NCBI RefSeq assembly: GCF_026213295.1
Contig: NC_079422.1
Location: 19,675,325-19,739,324, forward strand
Reading direction: 5' to 3'
Origin: Gadus chalcogrammus
Lineage: Eukaryota; Chordata; Actinopteri; Gadiformes; Gadidae
Length of the DNA stretch: 64,000 bases
The notes beneath the pieces are model-generated. The model had not been told where the DNA came from and made no database searches. It saw nothing but the letters and a program-made list of their open reading frames with translations. This document shows, in pieces, positions 1-18,603 of the stretch (within the stretch, counting starts at the first letter, position 1; the number at the start of each line of letters is the position of its first letter). The translations under genes were made by a program, and so were the position numbers.

Positions 1-720
1 TCTATCGCACCCGTTTGGAGCAGAACCTAAACGAGTAGGATTGGAATATCAGCACCTCAAGTAGATCTATTTTCCCTGATAATTAAAAACGTACTGCTGA
101 TGGAATGTACATAGACAGGAGGACTCAATGTCCGTGCAGGCGTTGTCATTGTTTTTCTCACATTGATCTGATAAATTTAGAAAATTCAAATCTCATTTGG
201 AGAACTTAATTTAGAGCTCCACCTAGTGTATGTTTGAAGTTCAACACATTTGAGTATTTCAGTCATTTCTGTACCCAATGTCAATGATGCATATATCATT
301 TATTAAACCCTAGGCTTAAGATATGCAAGATACTGAAAAGGGCGACACTATTATACTGCTATAACCGGCACAATATATTACGTGAATTGATGTGCATATA
401 AACTGCCTACGGAAAGGTCTCCAGAAAAATCACCTCCACCTGACTTTGATCCCCAGCTAGTTCAGACACTGATTTACACACAGTGCGCGCTCACACAAAC
501 ACTCTCCCACACAGACACACACACAGACACACAGACACACACAAACACACACACATACATCCCGGCACCATCATTCGCAGTTTACTACTTTCAACAGGCT
601 GTTTTAATTCAGATTTCAGCCATCCAATGTAATGAACAAAGTGCCCATTGCAGCTAAGTGAACACATTTGAACATGGAGGAGAGAAACACAGATCTATCT
701 GCCCGGTTAGTGATTCATAC
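1..720. other. Left flank, probably zcwpw2 3' portion
   Basis: The minus-strand zcwpw2 gene runs toward this side, and the exon ending at 721 closes with a good donor (CAG CAAG then GTATGA), so at least one more exon must lie here or beyond the window. No later exon could be assigned with confidence. A short phase-0 continuation with an early stop near 467 was considered but is not compelling. The rest is AT-rich unique sequence plus an imperfect CA stretch. Confidence 0.4.
475..558. repeat. Imperfect (CA)n microsatellite
   Basis: CA-rich run interrupted by GA, TA and AA steps, so an old, degenerated dinucleotide array. Confidence 0.8.
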
Positions 721-2679
721 CTTGCTGTGTTTTTGTTTCTGTCTGGAGCCGCCGTTTGAGTCAAATTGTTTTATCAGGTCCTCAATGTCCCACATCAGCT
801 TCTCGGCTTTAATCAATACTGCAGCAAAACAAAAACAGAAATTGATATTTGCCAGGCGATTATGAATATCCTGGCCTAGATGCTGAGACGCCATTTTGAC
901 CACAAAAAATTCCAAGCAAGACAAGCACGACATGAACAGATTGTATGCTGAATGGCGATTCTTTCTTCTAAAGAATTGTACAGAACTTTAGAGGCAAGTT
1001 TTGCAGCACTTACAGTAATTTGGTTGGAAGTGACATAAGAGGAGTCTTTCCTCACATGACATGTTTTTGATTTGTCCAGCCTCCTGTATGGCAATATTAC
1101 ATGACTTCCTGCCAGTTTTCGTAAGCGCTCTCAAATCCTATCAATTGACCGGGAAAATTTAGAAAACAACAATCGGTAAGTAACACTTTAAAGGGAGGAG
1201 AAATTAGCAAATGTTTGCAAACGGTTGAGGTATAGGAAGTGCAAAGTGTTCATATGAATGCTGCCAGAGCTTGTTGAAAACGAGGCCACTGGTAAATTAA
1301 ATTAACAGAAGAGAATCACTCTATGAAGCACCTTCTCAGCAATGGATCGGTAGCTGCCTACACACTTGGCCATGGCCCAACATCTGCTGTGGGGGTTGCC
1401 CAGGAACTCAACATGGTAGCTGTGCACATCTCCATCTCCATCCTGTTTCAAGTGCATCCCGTTGCCTGGGTCCGGGCTCAAGACAGCTGGCCACCTAAAA
1501 GCAGATGACAAGACATTCTTGGTAAAAGGTCTAACTAACTACAAATTCAAAAAATGACACATGGAAAAGTAAGTTCAAGTAAAAAATGTTTGCTTTGATA
1601 AATGAAATAAATCAACCAATGGATTGAAAAACTGTGACATTGTTCTTTGGAGAATTTTAACCTTGTGTAGCCTTTGCATCTATACAGTAGTTTGCAGGCC
1701 GCTCTGACCTCGTTATAAATACCCTTGTGTTTCAGTTTCACCTTGAAACAACAAACCATGAAACGTCCTTCTCTTGTTGGGTGTTTGAAGCCAAGTGAAC
1801 AGCATATCGAGCTGCACTTAGGTGAGGAGATCTGTTTTTAAAAAAACTCGGCAGCCTCACAGTAAGCTATGTTAGAGAGCCATGCACATTTCTCAGTATT
1901 ATATCTCATATGACCTCGCCCCATCCCCATTTGAATTTGACACGCATTGTGTTTTATCACTGTGTGCTCCGCTATAGTGCTAGATGCCTTTTTTTATATT
2001 TCAAGATTCATGAAAAACAAAATCGATGAACCGTGAATACTAGGCTCTTTTATACACCTACCACGGCCATCCCCTGATCTTTGCAGACACAAGACTGCCT
2101 ACGGGGATCTGTGAGTAAACATAATCCAAGCCATGCTTTTTGAGCAGGGAGACACTTGGTAAGAGCTGCTGGGGCGCCGCACATGAGCTGTACACCGGAT
2201 CGGGGTTCATGCTGCAGAACCAGGACTGCTCTGAGCTCAGCCTCACACCAACATCGCTCACCTAAGTTGCAATGATAAACAAGGAGATGAGATAAGGAGC
2301 GTGAACATGGACACAAGTTTAAGATAAAGTGATTTTTGGGTCAACATTAGAAAAATTGTGTTTGGATTTCCTATTTGAAATGATGAAGCTAACATAAGAA
2401 TAAAACTGCTCATAGAATTTTTAAGAGCTGTTATCAGATATTCAGAACGTATATCAGAAAAAAGAACTGGTCAGCATATATATATATTTTATACATAGAA
2501 CATTTTTTAATCACCTGAGGAATTAGCCTCCATTTCAAACAGCGTGGTGTTTCACACTGGACCCATATTTGATTCTCTTCCACATGTGAAGATTCGTTGT
2601 GACTCTTAACGTTCTTGGTGGTGCTGGGTGATTTACGTAGTCGAGTCCCCGGTACAACAGAGCTGGGGGGATGTGCCAT
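721..2679 (-). CDS. zcwpw2: Zinc finger CW-type and PWWP domain protein 2 (partial)
   Basis: Chromatin reader family member; CW domains bind methylated H3K4 and PWWP domains methylated H3K36. Minus-strand exons seen: 2679-2515 (start ATG at 2679, 55 codons), 2261-2062, 1494-1332, 1083-1014 and 818-721, all with AG/GT borders and consistent phases except between 1332 and 1083, where human ZCWPW2 has about 15 more residues and I could not place a linking exon. The CW domain is split over the first two exons: WVQC-x4-C-LKWRLI, then WFC and a later SSC supply the four zinc cysteines. The PWWP core GWPW/WPAV spans the junction 2062/1494 and continues to YHVEFLGNPHSRCW. The 1083-1014 exon matches the family's QEA...EERLLLC stretch, and 818-721 the LIKAEKLM helix. 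The C-terminal end is missing. Order next to azi2 matches human 3p24.1. ZCWPW1 is a less likely alternative. Confidence 0.85.
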
Positions 2680-3168
2680 CGTCAGTGCTCCTTGACTGCC
2701 CCCTATGTGACGATATGAAACACTGCAAATGAAAATATGTAAAATAAGGAATGTCAAAATTAACAACATTGTATAAACTGTCTATAATATAAAAAAAATC
2801 TACAATACGCAACAAATCGTGTAAACTAAATTGGAATGGTCAAAAATGAAGCTAACTTGGCTTAGCTTAACTAAATTTAAACTGACTATCGAAACTACGG
2901 TAGGCCTAATTGCAAAAGATAACACCTAATTAGCAATGAGGGAAACAATTACACTAATTAAAATAAACACAAACCATTAACGTTGGTGGGCTCTTTGTGT
3001 GGTTGTGCTCCAAAATTCATCGTCAAACAACCATTAATATTTTTCCTAGACTAAAAATGTTCAGACCGTCACGTGAAGAAGCACCACGCGACCACCAGTA
3101 GGCCTAAAGGTGCCACGCGACCACCAGCACCTCGAACTTGTAGCAACCTTGCCATCTGTGCCAACTGT
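2680..3168. other. zcwpw2 upstream region
   Basis: Unique AT-rich sequence upstream of the first recognised zcwpw2 exon. A non-coding leader exon or promoter is expected here, but no clear splice donor or promoter element is seen. A CTCF-like block (complement of the bases near 2688-2702, core ATAGGGGGCAG) lies inside the upstream end of the first exon ORF. Confidence 0.4.
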
Positions 3169-3289
3169 GGGGTATTCCACGAACGGAGCTTTAACAAAAA
3201 AAGAGTTAACGCTGAACTCTAGGTTGATTGCTGTCGGTTCCACCGCACGGGTTATGCATTAGTTCAACCAACACGGGGATGGTTACACA

Positions 3290-3481
3290 ATGGCGAAACG
3301 GGCCGCTTATTTCAATGAAATTGAACTCCAGGTTCTCCTGGAGAGCTATGACGAGGAGAAGGAAATTATCACAAGAAAAGGGAACGCTAAAGCCGCAACC
3401 CGGAGAACAAAAGCCTGGCAGCGGATCGCTGACCGCGTAAATGCGAATGCGTTAGTTACATGTCGAAAGCACGATCCTTAA
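3290..3481 (+). pseudogene. Harbinger Myb/SANT-like protein remnant
   Basis: A 63-codon frame starting MAKRAAYFNEIELQVLLESY and continuing with a trihelix-like pattern ending WQRIADRVNA, typical of the Myb/SANT-like DNA-binding partner of Harbinger transposases (helix 1 with E/LQVLLE, helix 3 with W-x2-IA-x-VNA). The frame ends soon after this domain, so only the DNA-binding N-terminus is left. Family assignment is by pattern only. Confidence 0.6.
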
Positions 3482-4282
3482 TATTTGAGCCAATCTATTA
3501 ATATCCCAGTTAAGCATTCTTAACGTTCCTACCACATAACCCTTTCTTCTAAAAAAATATGCACTCCGATCATTCCGATGGCTCCCAAGCAGTCCAGTCA
3601 GCGGATCAAGTAAAAATGAAGTATAAAAACATACAAACTTGTAAGCTGTTCCCACCATCGTATTGGTATAAATTTAAATAAGCCCTTTTTTTAAGACAAT
3701 CGTGAAAAGGCCGACAGTCGGTGGACTGGATCTGGCCCTCAAATTGTCTTGACCCCGGTGGAGCAGCTGTTGATAGACATAAATTCAGGGCACCCTGGCA
3801 TGGAGGGGGTACCTGGAGGTACCTCCTCAATGAGTCAGGGGCCATGTGAGGGTACCCCACTGGCTGAATGTAGGTTTTTGTGTTTTTCTTGTACTTAAGA
3901 TTTTGTTTGTCTGCGAAGTAACACATACAAACCGTGTGCGTGCCACAGCGCAAATTTTCCAAATGTTTTTTTTTTGGTAACTGGGTAGAAAACCTAAAAG
4001 TGACAATTCATCAACTTCACAGATCAAGATGGATTAGTGCTTGTAATGAAGCCGTCGGCTACGAACGAACATGCTCCAGTGGATGTAAGTCCGTTATGAC
4101 TATTTTATACTTTCTGTTGTAAGCGCCTCGGCATAGTAGGCCTACTCAGCCAATATTGCTCTTTGTAGGATAGGAGGCCGATGAAAAACTTGGTCCGGAC
4201 ATGGATGGGTCATCTGAAAGAACTGAGACGTGCTCAGCATCTCCAACATTATAGATAAAACTCATTTGCAAAAAACGGAGGG

Positions 4283-4510
4283 CTACGCAAATAGTCTGGA
4301 GTGAACTGAGCCAGGTCCTCGATTGTTAGTGTTGGCTATGTAAGGCTGGAGAAGGCTATTTAAATATATTAAAGATTTGCGCGAGAATCTATATCTCCCA
4401 AGCAAAAAGTCATCCGATATGCCAAGATGTCGAGCAGTGGTCTTATTAATCACTCCCCGGTGGATTGCACGAATAATTTGCGCTCCGGTATCAACAGGCC
4501 TCTCATTCAA
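4283..4510 (-). pseudogene. Harbinger transposase N-terminal fragment
   Basis: A 75-codon minus-strand frame containing FLLGRYRFSRKSLIYLNSLL and then QPYIANTNNRG. The spacing of D/FLL-x-RYRF-x(R/K)-x-L/I-x3-LL followed by a short basic turn is the N-terminal signature of HARBI1-like transposases. The DDE nuclease part is absent, so this is a truncated relic. It faces the Myb-like remnant, a common Harbinger arrangement. Confidence 0.6.
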
Positions 4511-4721
4511 AAGGGTGAACGTGGGTTGAAATACCCAAAACCGGGTTATGTTCCAAATTTTACCTGCGCAAAACCTGCTCCGACCAGGTTTGATTCAGAG
4601 CATATGTTTCTATAGTAACTAACATAACCGTGTTCATGTTGGAACAGAAAACCTAGGGTTACCGCAAACCCTGGGTTAATTTACCCGGTTTATGTGATAA
4701 AACCGGCTTGTGGAATATCCC

Positions 4722-5191
4722 TCAACTATGATCTCTTGACATCAAGTCGGGGCCATGTTGTAAACCTCGTTTTTCTTTTATATAGGATTATACTTTTCCA
4801 TAAATTACCTCAAATGTTTTATTCTTTGTTTTTTTTTAAGTAACATTCAACCGTTTTTTAAAGAGCGCCACACAAACACTACACATCTCATCTTTAAGGA
4901 ACATCCAACCCGTGTGAAAGATCGCCTCGCACACACGACACGTCGCCTACTCCGTGCTTTTATTTTGAAGGCACTCAAACTCTGGCTCCCCCCGGAAGTT
5001 TATGTTTTCCCCTCACCTGTCAGCTCTGACACGGTGGTGGAAGTGTCGTCTGGCTTCCTTTGTTTTTCAACCCAGAGACGGATCGCCACTTCCCCCCCCC
5101 CCGCCCCCCCGACGGTGAAACATCTATACCCATGCACGACAACACACACATCGACGACGACGCGACACACACTCGACCGTAATCTGAGACG
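4722..5191 (+). promoter_or_regulatory. azi2: azi2 promoter and non-coding leader exon
   Basis: Base composition changes to CpG-bearing, C-rich sequence from about 4900. A strong donor (GAGACG then GTGAGT) follows position 5191, and the matching acceptor is at 6803/6804 just upstream of the azi2 start codon, so 5191 is the likely end of a 5' UTR exon. The transcription start is not visible; somewhere in 4900-5150 is likely. Confidence 0.5.
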
Positions 5192-6803
5192 GTGAGTAGT
5201 GGACGACGGCGTCCCGCGGCATCGGCGGTAGTAGCTTAGCCCTAGCCTCACCAGACGGCCACTAGCCAGTGTTGCCAGATTGGGCGGGATATATGGCCCA
5301 ATCTGGCAACACTGCCAGTGGCGAGCATTAGCCAACGGTCTAGGATAGATGTGATCACAACAGATCGATCACGGTGATCGGCTGCCTAACATGATCGACA
5401 TGTCTGGGGTGTATCGTGTGTTGTCTTTGCTGTGTTGGGATGAATGTTTGTTTTGTGTGTTGGTGTGAGGGCTGTCAACAGAGTTGTTAACTGTCCTGTG
5501 TTAGCTTCGTAAATAACAAGAGAAACCTTCGTTGTTTACAAGGTTTCCCTGCCCTGGACGTTGTCTGGTTTTCCTATTTTGATTATTCCCCAGCTTTCCC
5601 TTGATTGTAACCCTGGTGGGTTGTGTTATTAACTCCTTGTTAGAGGATGCAGTCATCCGAGCGCTGTGTGTTGTCGGGTATCGTTTCTATGTTAGTTTCG
5701 TTTTGCAGCCCCTTCGTGGTCGGCGACGTTCACAGATCAGCTGTAAGGGATCGGACTGTCATTGACGTGTCAGGTGTTTGAATCGGTCTAAACATTTCCC
5801 TTTGTGGTTCACCTCCATCGGTAACAGGGTATTTTATTTATAAGTACGTCCTTTAAAAGTTGCTCGTCGTTTGCTGCATCATCGCCTGCTGACATCACCA
5901 GTCAGGTGCACCCTGTGACCCGCACCGGCGAGCCAAAGTCACTGTGGAGCATCATGTATTATTAACGCTTCTTGTGGTTCCTCATGTGCAATTCGATGTC
6001 AACCGACTAACGGGAAACCATTGAATATAATGGTGCACATGTGATGTTTTTAGGAAGGCTCGTGCCTGCTTAGTGGACTTGCGTCCTTTAGAATCAGTAG
6101 ATGTGACGTGACCGTGACGTAATACGATTGAGATATGAGGTGTCACGGTGTACCACATTGTTGAACAGATTGCATGTTATACATGTGTTGTATATGCTAT
6201 ATTACCACATAGTTCAATGTCATTGGATTTATTTAACATGATTTAGAATACGGGATAATTATAGACGGGTAGACTGTTGAATTTTGTGTTATTACTAATT
6301 ATGGTGCCATAATACATTCGTATTAATAACGCTGTGCTATAAATATCCCATTTGCCTATTTGATGACCTCTTGTCAAAGATAAAGCTGCCATCTTGCCTT
6401 GCGCTATAACCACAACATTTGATTATATACCTCAAGGCCTTATCTAATTAACAGTTGGTGCAGTATGTTGAGTTTAATTTATAGTTCCAAGATAAAACTA
6501 GGAACGGGTGGTGCGGTTACATTTATCCCAATAATTATGGGGAAAACACCATTCTTAACAATATAACTTGGAGTCATTACATTCAGGAATATGCACCTAA
6601 AAAAAATGATAGATCAGACTCAAACAAGTCTTCTTCGTCATTGATGTTTTAAAACCTCACATGCGTCAACAGGATATGACGATAAGTCCTCATCTTCATT
6701 TCACGATGACGACACAACACCGTTCAAAGATGACAATCTGCAATACTGAATCATTGTCAAGCCCCCGAGCTAACTCTTCCCCTTCCCTCCCCGTGCATCG
6801 CAG
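5192..6803 (+). other. azi2: azi2 intron 1
   Basis: Inferred intron between the leader exon and the exon with the start codon. Mostly unique sequence with CpG-rich character in the first few hundred bases. It holds the strong inverted repeat at 5267-5314. No other feature recognised. Confidence 0.5.
5267..5314. repeat. Perfect 19-bp inverted repeat
   Basis: Left arm 5267-5285 (CAGTGTTGCCAGATTGGGC) and right arm 5296-5314 are exact reverse complements separated by 10 bases; imperfect complementarity continues outward (CCACT...AGTGG). It lies 76 bp downstream of the azi2 leader-exon donor and could fold as a hairpin in DNA or pre-mRNA. It could be a small palindromic repeat insertion. Confidence 0.85.
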
Positions 6804-6838
6804 GCCCTGCCTCTGCTGCCGCGCGGGCCTGTGCAGGC

Positions 6839-14874
<8,036 letters not shown>

Positions 14875-15237
14875 GCCCCCCCCCCCCCCCCCGAGGGACA
14901 GATGGGTGGGGCGAAGGAGAGGACGAGCGAACCATGGGATCCTTCGGCCCTGCCGCATAGCTACCACCTCACCTGCCTTACGATAAGAACAGTCCTCTTG
15001 ACCAAACTGGATTGAACTGGATCCACGTTGCCGGATAGGGGCGGGGGGGGGGGGGGTGGGGGGCTGTCATGAGTCACTGCCCTTTGAACATGGCTCCCCT
15101 TTGTGGTCGGTCTTTTCCCACCACGTCGGTTGGTGGGGAACACGTCTGACTTCTGACTGATAAAAAGAACGAAGAAACTGGGTGTTAGGTCTGCGCGTGC
15201 ATTTTATGTTGCGTGTGTGTATGGGAGCCTCTAGGGT

Positions 15238-15369
<132 letters not shown>

Positions 15370-15390
15370 AGAATTAAGGGTGCTTCTAGT

Positions 15391-15595
15391 GTGTGTGTGC
15401 GTGCGTATATGGGTGCCTCTAGTGTGCATGTGCAGCTGTGTTTGTGTGTGTATGTGTCTGTCTGCATCTGTGTCTGTTTGTGGGTGCCTCTTGTGTGCGT
15501 GTGCAGCTCTGTGTGTGTGTGTATGGGTGCCTCTTGTGTGCGTGTGCAGCTCTGTGTGTGTGTATGGGTGCCTCTTGTGTGCACGTGCAGCTCTG
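15391..15595. repeat. Minisatellite grown from GT repeat
   Basis: Four to five imperfect units of about 40-50 bp, each with the core GGGTGCCTCT(A/T)GTGTG followed by GTGTGCAGCTCTG and a short GT run. A first degenerate unit (GGGAGCCTCTAGGGTACG) precedes the adjacent GT array at about 15222, so array and minisatellite are intermixed. Confidence 0.85.
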
Positions 15596-18119
15596 CACAG
15601 GGGCACCTCCTCGCCTGGCAGCGTCCACTCACCTAATAAATCTCGACAGGGCTCTACACGCCTCTCCATCCAACGAAGGATCTTATAATAGAGCTAGAAC
15701 TTGTTGTTTTTTTTAACTATAAACTCTGTACTCTCTCTCTCCAATGTAAGTCTGTTTATATTGGACCGTTGTAAAGTAGAAAAGGGGGCGTGGCCTCCCG
15801 TGGTTGTTGGATGCCCATGTGAAGGATGTTTTGTTTGCGTACAGTGGTGGCTAATATACAGTAAACCTTTTTAAGGGAAGAGCTTCATTCCAAAGTGTAA
15901 GGAAGAATTTATTTATTTATTTTAATCTTTTTTTAATAGTTCCACACACTTTTTTCACTAGCTGGATCAAGTAAAAAAAACGACCAAGGCATGTTCAGGC
16001 CAAAAAAAAACATGTTTGTTTTTTTGGGAACTATAATATGATTGACACGTTTGTTCTAACAGAAGCCTTTTTTTGTAATTTATTTGTAATTATTAGATAA
16101 TAATCACCAAGGTGGTCAATTTCATCAAAAAACTGGATGAATTTCAACTTCAACCTCACTGGTACCAAAAAAAAACGACAAAAACGTAAAAGAATTCCAA
16201 CAATGGCTCAACTGTTTACACTTTCACACAATTCAACATCTCAAGCCTCCTGAATCTCATGCCACACATTTTACATAAATCTCTCAGCGCTGATGTGGAA
16301 CACCATCATGTGCGCTGTGGTTTTATTTCTCTCTTCTTCTTTCGAGTGAAATTGTAACGGGGACGTTGAGACGCAAGGCCTGGGTATTTTAAAAGTTGTT
16401 TCGTGGTAGAAAAACTTACATATTTTGTGATCGTAACCGAAAAGTAAAAACGGTTGAACTTAATTCTTGAGTGTATTGAAGGGTTGTCATGCTGCACTGG
16501 ATTGTTATCGCATTTATTTTATTTTGCTTTCTCAGTGCTCCCACAAACCTTTTCGCTGTTGTGTAATTACGAAAGTTCATCAAGTAAAACTGTGTTTTGA
16601 AAGAAATAAGAAAGAATCTGGAAAGCGCTTGTAATAAGCAAAACAATCCTCGGACACAATTGTATGTACACTGCAACACTGGAACGAACAAAAAACAGCC
16701 CATCAAGTGTGAATACCATGTGAAGCCTTCATGGGTAGTATAGAAGGACAAGGTTTCAGTCAGTATATAGGGGAACACACCACAAAAACGTATCGCAGTA
16801 AACTATATCAATGTATATGACAGGCTTTTTAAAGTATTTTTTATGGTTTTGTTTCATCCGCAAGGCCAGATTTATGTACTCCTCCAGACAAATTGATTTA
16901 GCCTAGCTGAACCACCAGCCCAACCACCCGCCAGATTTTCAGTGTGTTCAAGAGTCGTCTGCCTTTTTGGGGGTGGGGGAAGTGGTGGGCGTGGGGATGC
17001 CTGGTGAATATTCAACCTGTATAGTAATGTGAGCCATGGCTTTGACACGTAGTGGGAGCGCGGAGCACACAAGTCTGTGGTTGTGAAAAGAGATTATCGT
17101 CTGCTTCTCCTTAGGTCCTCAACTCTGGTTTGTCACACGATCAATGATTCCTTGATTTTTAAAACGAAAAATGTTATTTTACAGCTGCGGCAGTTTCATA
17201 CTTCTGTGAACGATTTGCAAACCAAAATGCAATGTACAGTAGACATGGATTATATTTTAGAATTATTGCACTCAGACTGTTTGTAAATATGGCAAACTAA
17301 AAGAAGGAATGAATGAGTGTGACTGTGTCCCTTTTTTTTAGTTCTGAAATTAATTCCTGGGATGGTTTAATCATATCTGATTCAACGGCTTTCTGTTACA
17401 TTAAACGTATATTAGAAAACAATCGTCACAAATACGCTCTTTCTGAGCCACCTGCATGCTCTTTCATTATTTGGTTTCAGTCTATTATTGATTGACTGTC
17501 GACCCGTCAGAAATCAGGGAAACTCACACGCACATCTAAAAATAAGCTCTTATCGACGGGAGATGAAATGAGCCCAGCGCCTATATGATTACAGAGGCAT
17601 CGGTATCTGCACATGAATTTGCCATTATTCTGGGGTTTTGTATGAATAATATGAATACGAATCAAAACATGTCATAGCCATAGGTATCAGAATGGCCCTG
17701 CACATAAGGTATTTTAAGGAGGAAAAATAAATCACCTCGTGCATAATGACAAAATATCCATATGTTTGCATTCATATTTGAGAATTAGCACTCGGGTAAA
17801 ATAACAGGCTATTTTGATTTTTCTTAAGATGGGAAGATGGTACATGTGATGGAAGGTTAATTCAACTTTGACAGTTCATCCTGATGAACTAAGGTGGTAA
17901 TGTGAATTTAAGATAGTTTTATGAGTTAACTAACCTAGCACGGTTCAATCATTACCAAGCAAACCGCAATCCACGTTACCAGTCGGTTTAATTTAAAGGT
18001 GAACTGATTTTGTATCGAAAAAAGGATGGTAAACAATGTATAAACAAACACAATTTAATGAAGAGTGGGTGAACATTTCTGTAATATTAACTTGACTGCA
18101 GGTATCAATATGCTGTCAT

Positions 18120-18125
18120 TTTATT
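18120..18125 (-). terminator. cmc1: Candidate cmc1 poly(A) signal
   Basis: AATAAA on the minus strand about 480 bases downstream of the cmc1 stop codon. Chosen only for hexamer and position. Confidence 0.35.
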
Positions 18126-18603
18126 TAACAATTGTGCAGCAATGCACAAAAATGTTGCGACATTTTTGCACTTGAAAGCAAAAGCTGAGTCAATATAATA
18201 GATGCACACATAGATGGGTTACCCTACACATGTGAACTCATCAACTTAATGCCTTAAACCCTTAAACCCTTAACAGGCATAAAGGTCTTCAACCAACATG
18301 GGACATACTGATGTATCCAGCTATGTGTGGGTGGTGCAAGATCTTTACCAAAGATGGAGGCGCACGGGCGCAGCACAGCTGAACCCCTTCATAGGAATCA
18401 AAGATATTATCAACATTGTTTTTAATCTTCACACTCCAAATGCCAGCGAAGCACATCATTTACGAGGCAAATGGCCCCTCACTGAGCTCCGGATCAGAAG
18501 GGTCTCAGCTCCCTCCACGATGGCGCCGTGAGGCCCCGTCCGGTCTTCAGCCAACCCGCCCTGTTCCGTCCCCGTTCCTTCCCGTCCCCGGAGCGCGTCG
18601 GGC

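Larger units (their letters stand above)
3169..4721. mobile_element. Degraded PIF/Harbinger DNA transposon
   Basis: The ends form imperfect terminal inverted repeats: GGGGTATTCCAC at 3169-3180 and its near complement GTGGAATATCCC at 4710-4721, with further similarity inward (an AGGGTT/TAGGTT block on each side). Inside lie a plus-strand Myb/SANT-like remnant (3290-3481) and a minus-strand transposase N-terminal remnant (4283-4510). Two such genes are the usual content of autonomous Harbinger elements. At about 1.55 kb and without the DDE catalytic part the copy cannot be autonomous. No clear three-base target duplication is seen, fitting an old insertion. Confidence 0.75.
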
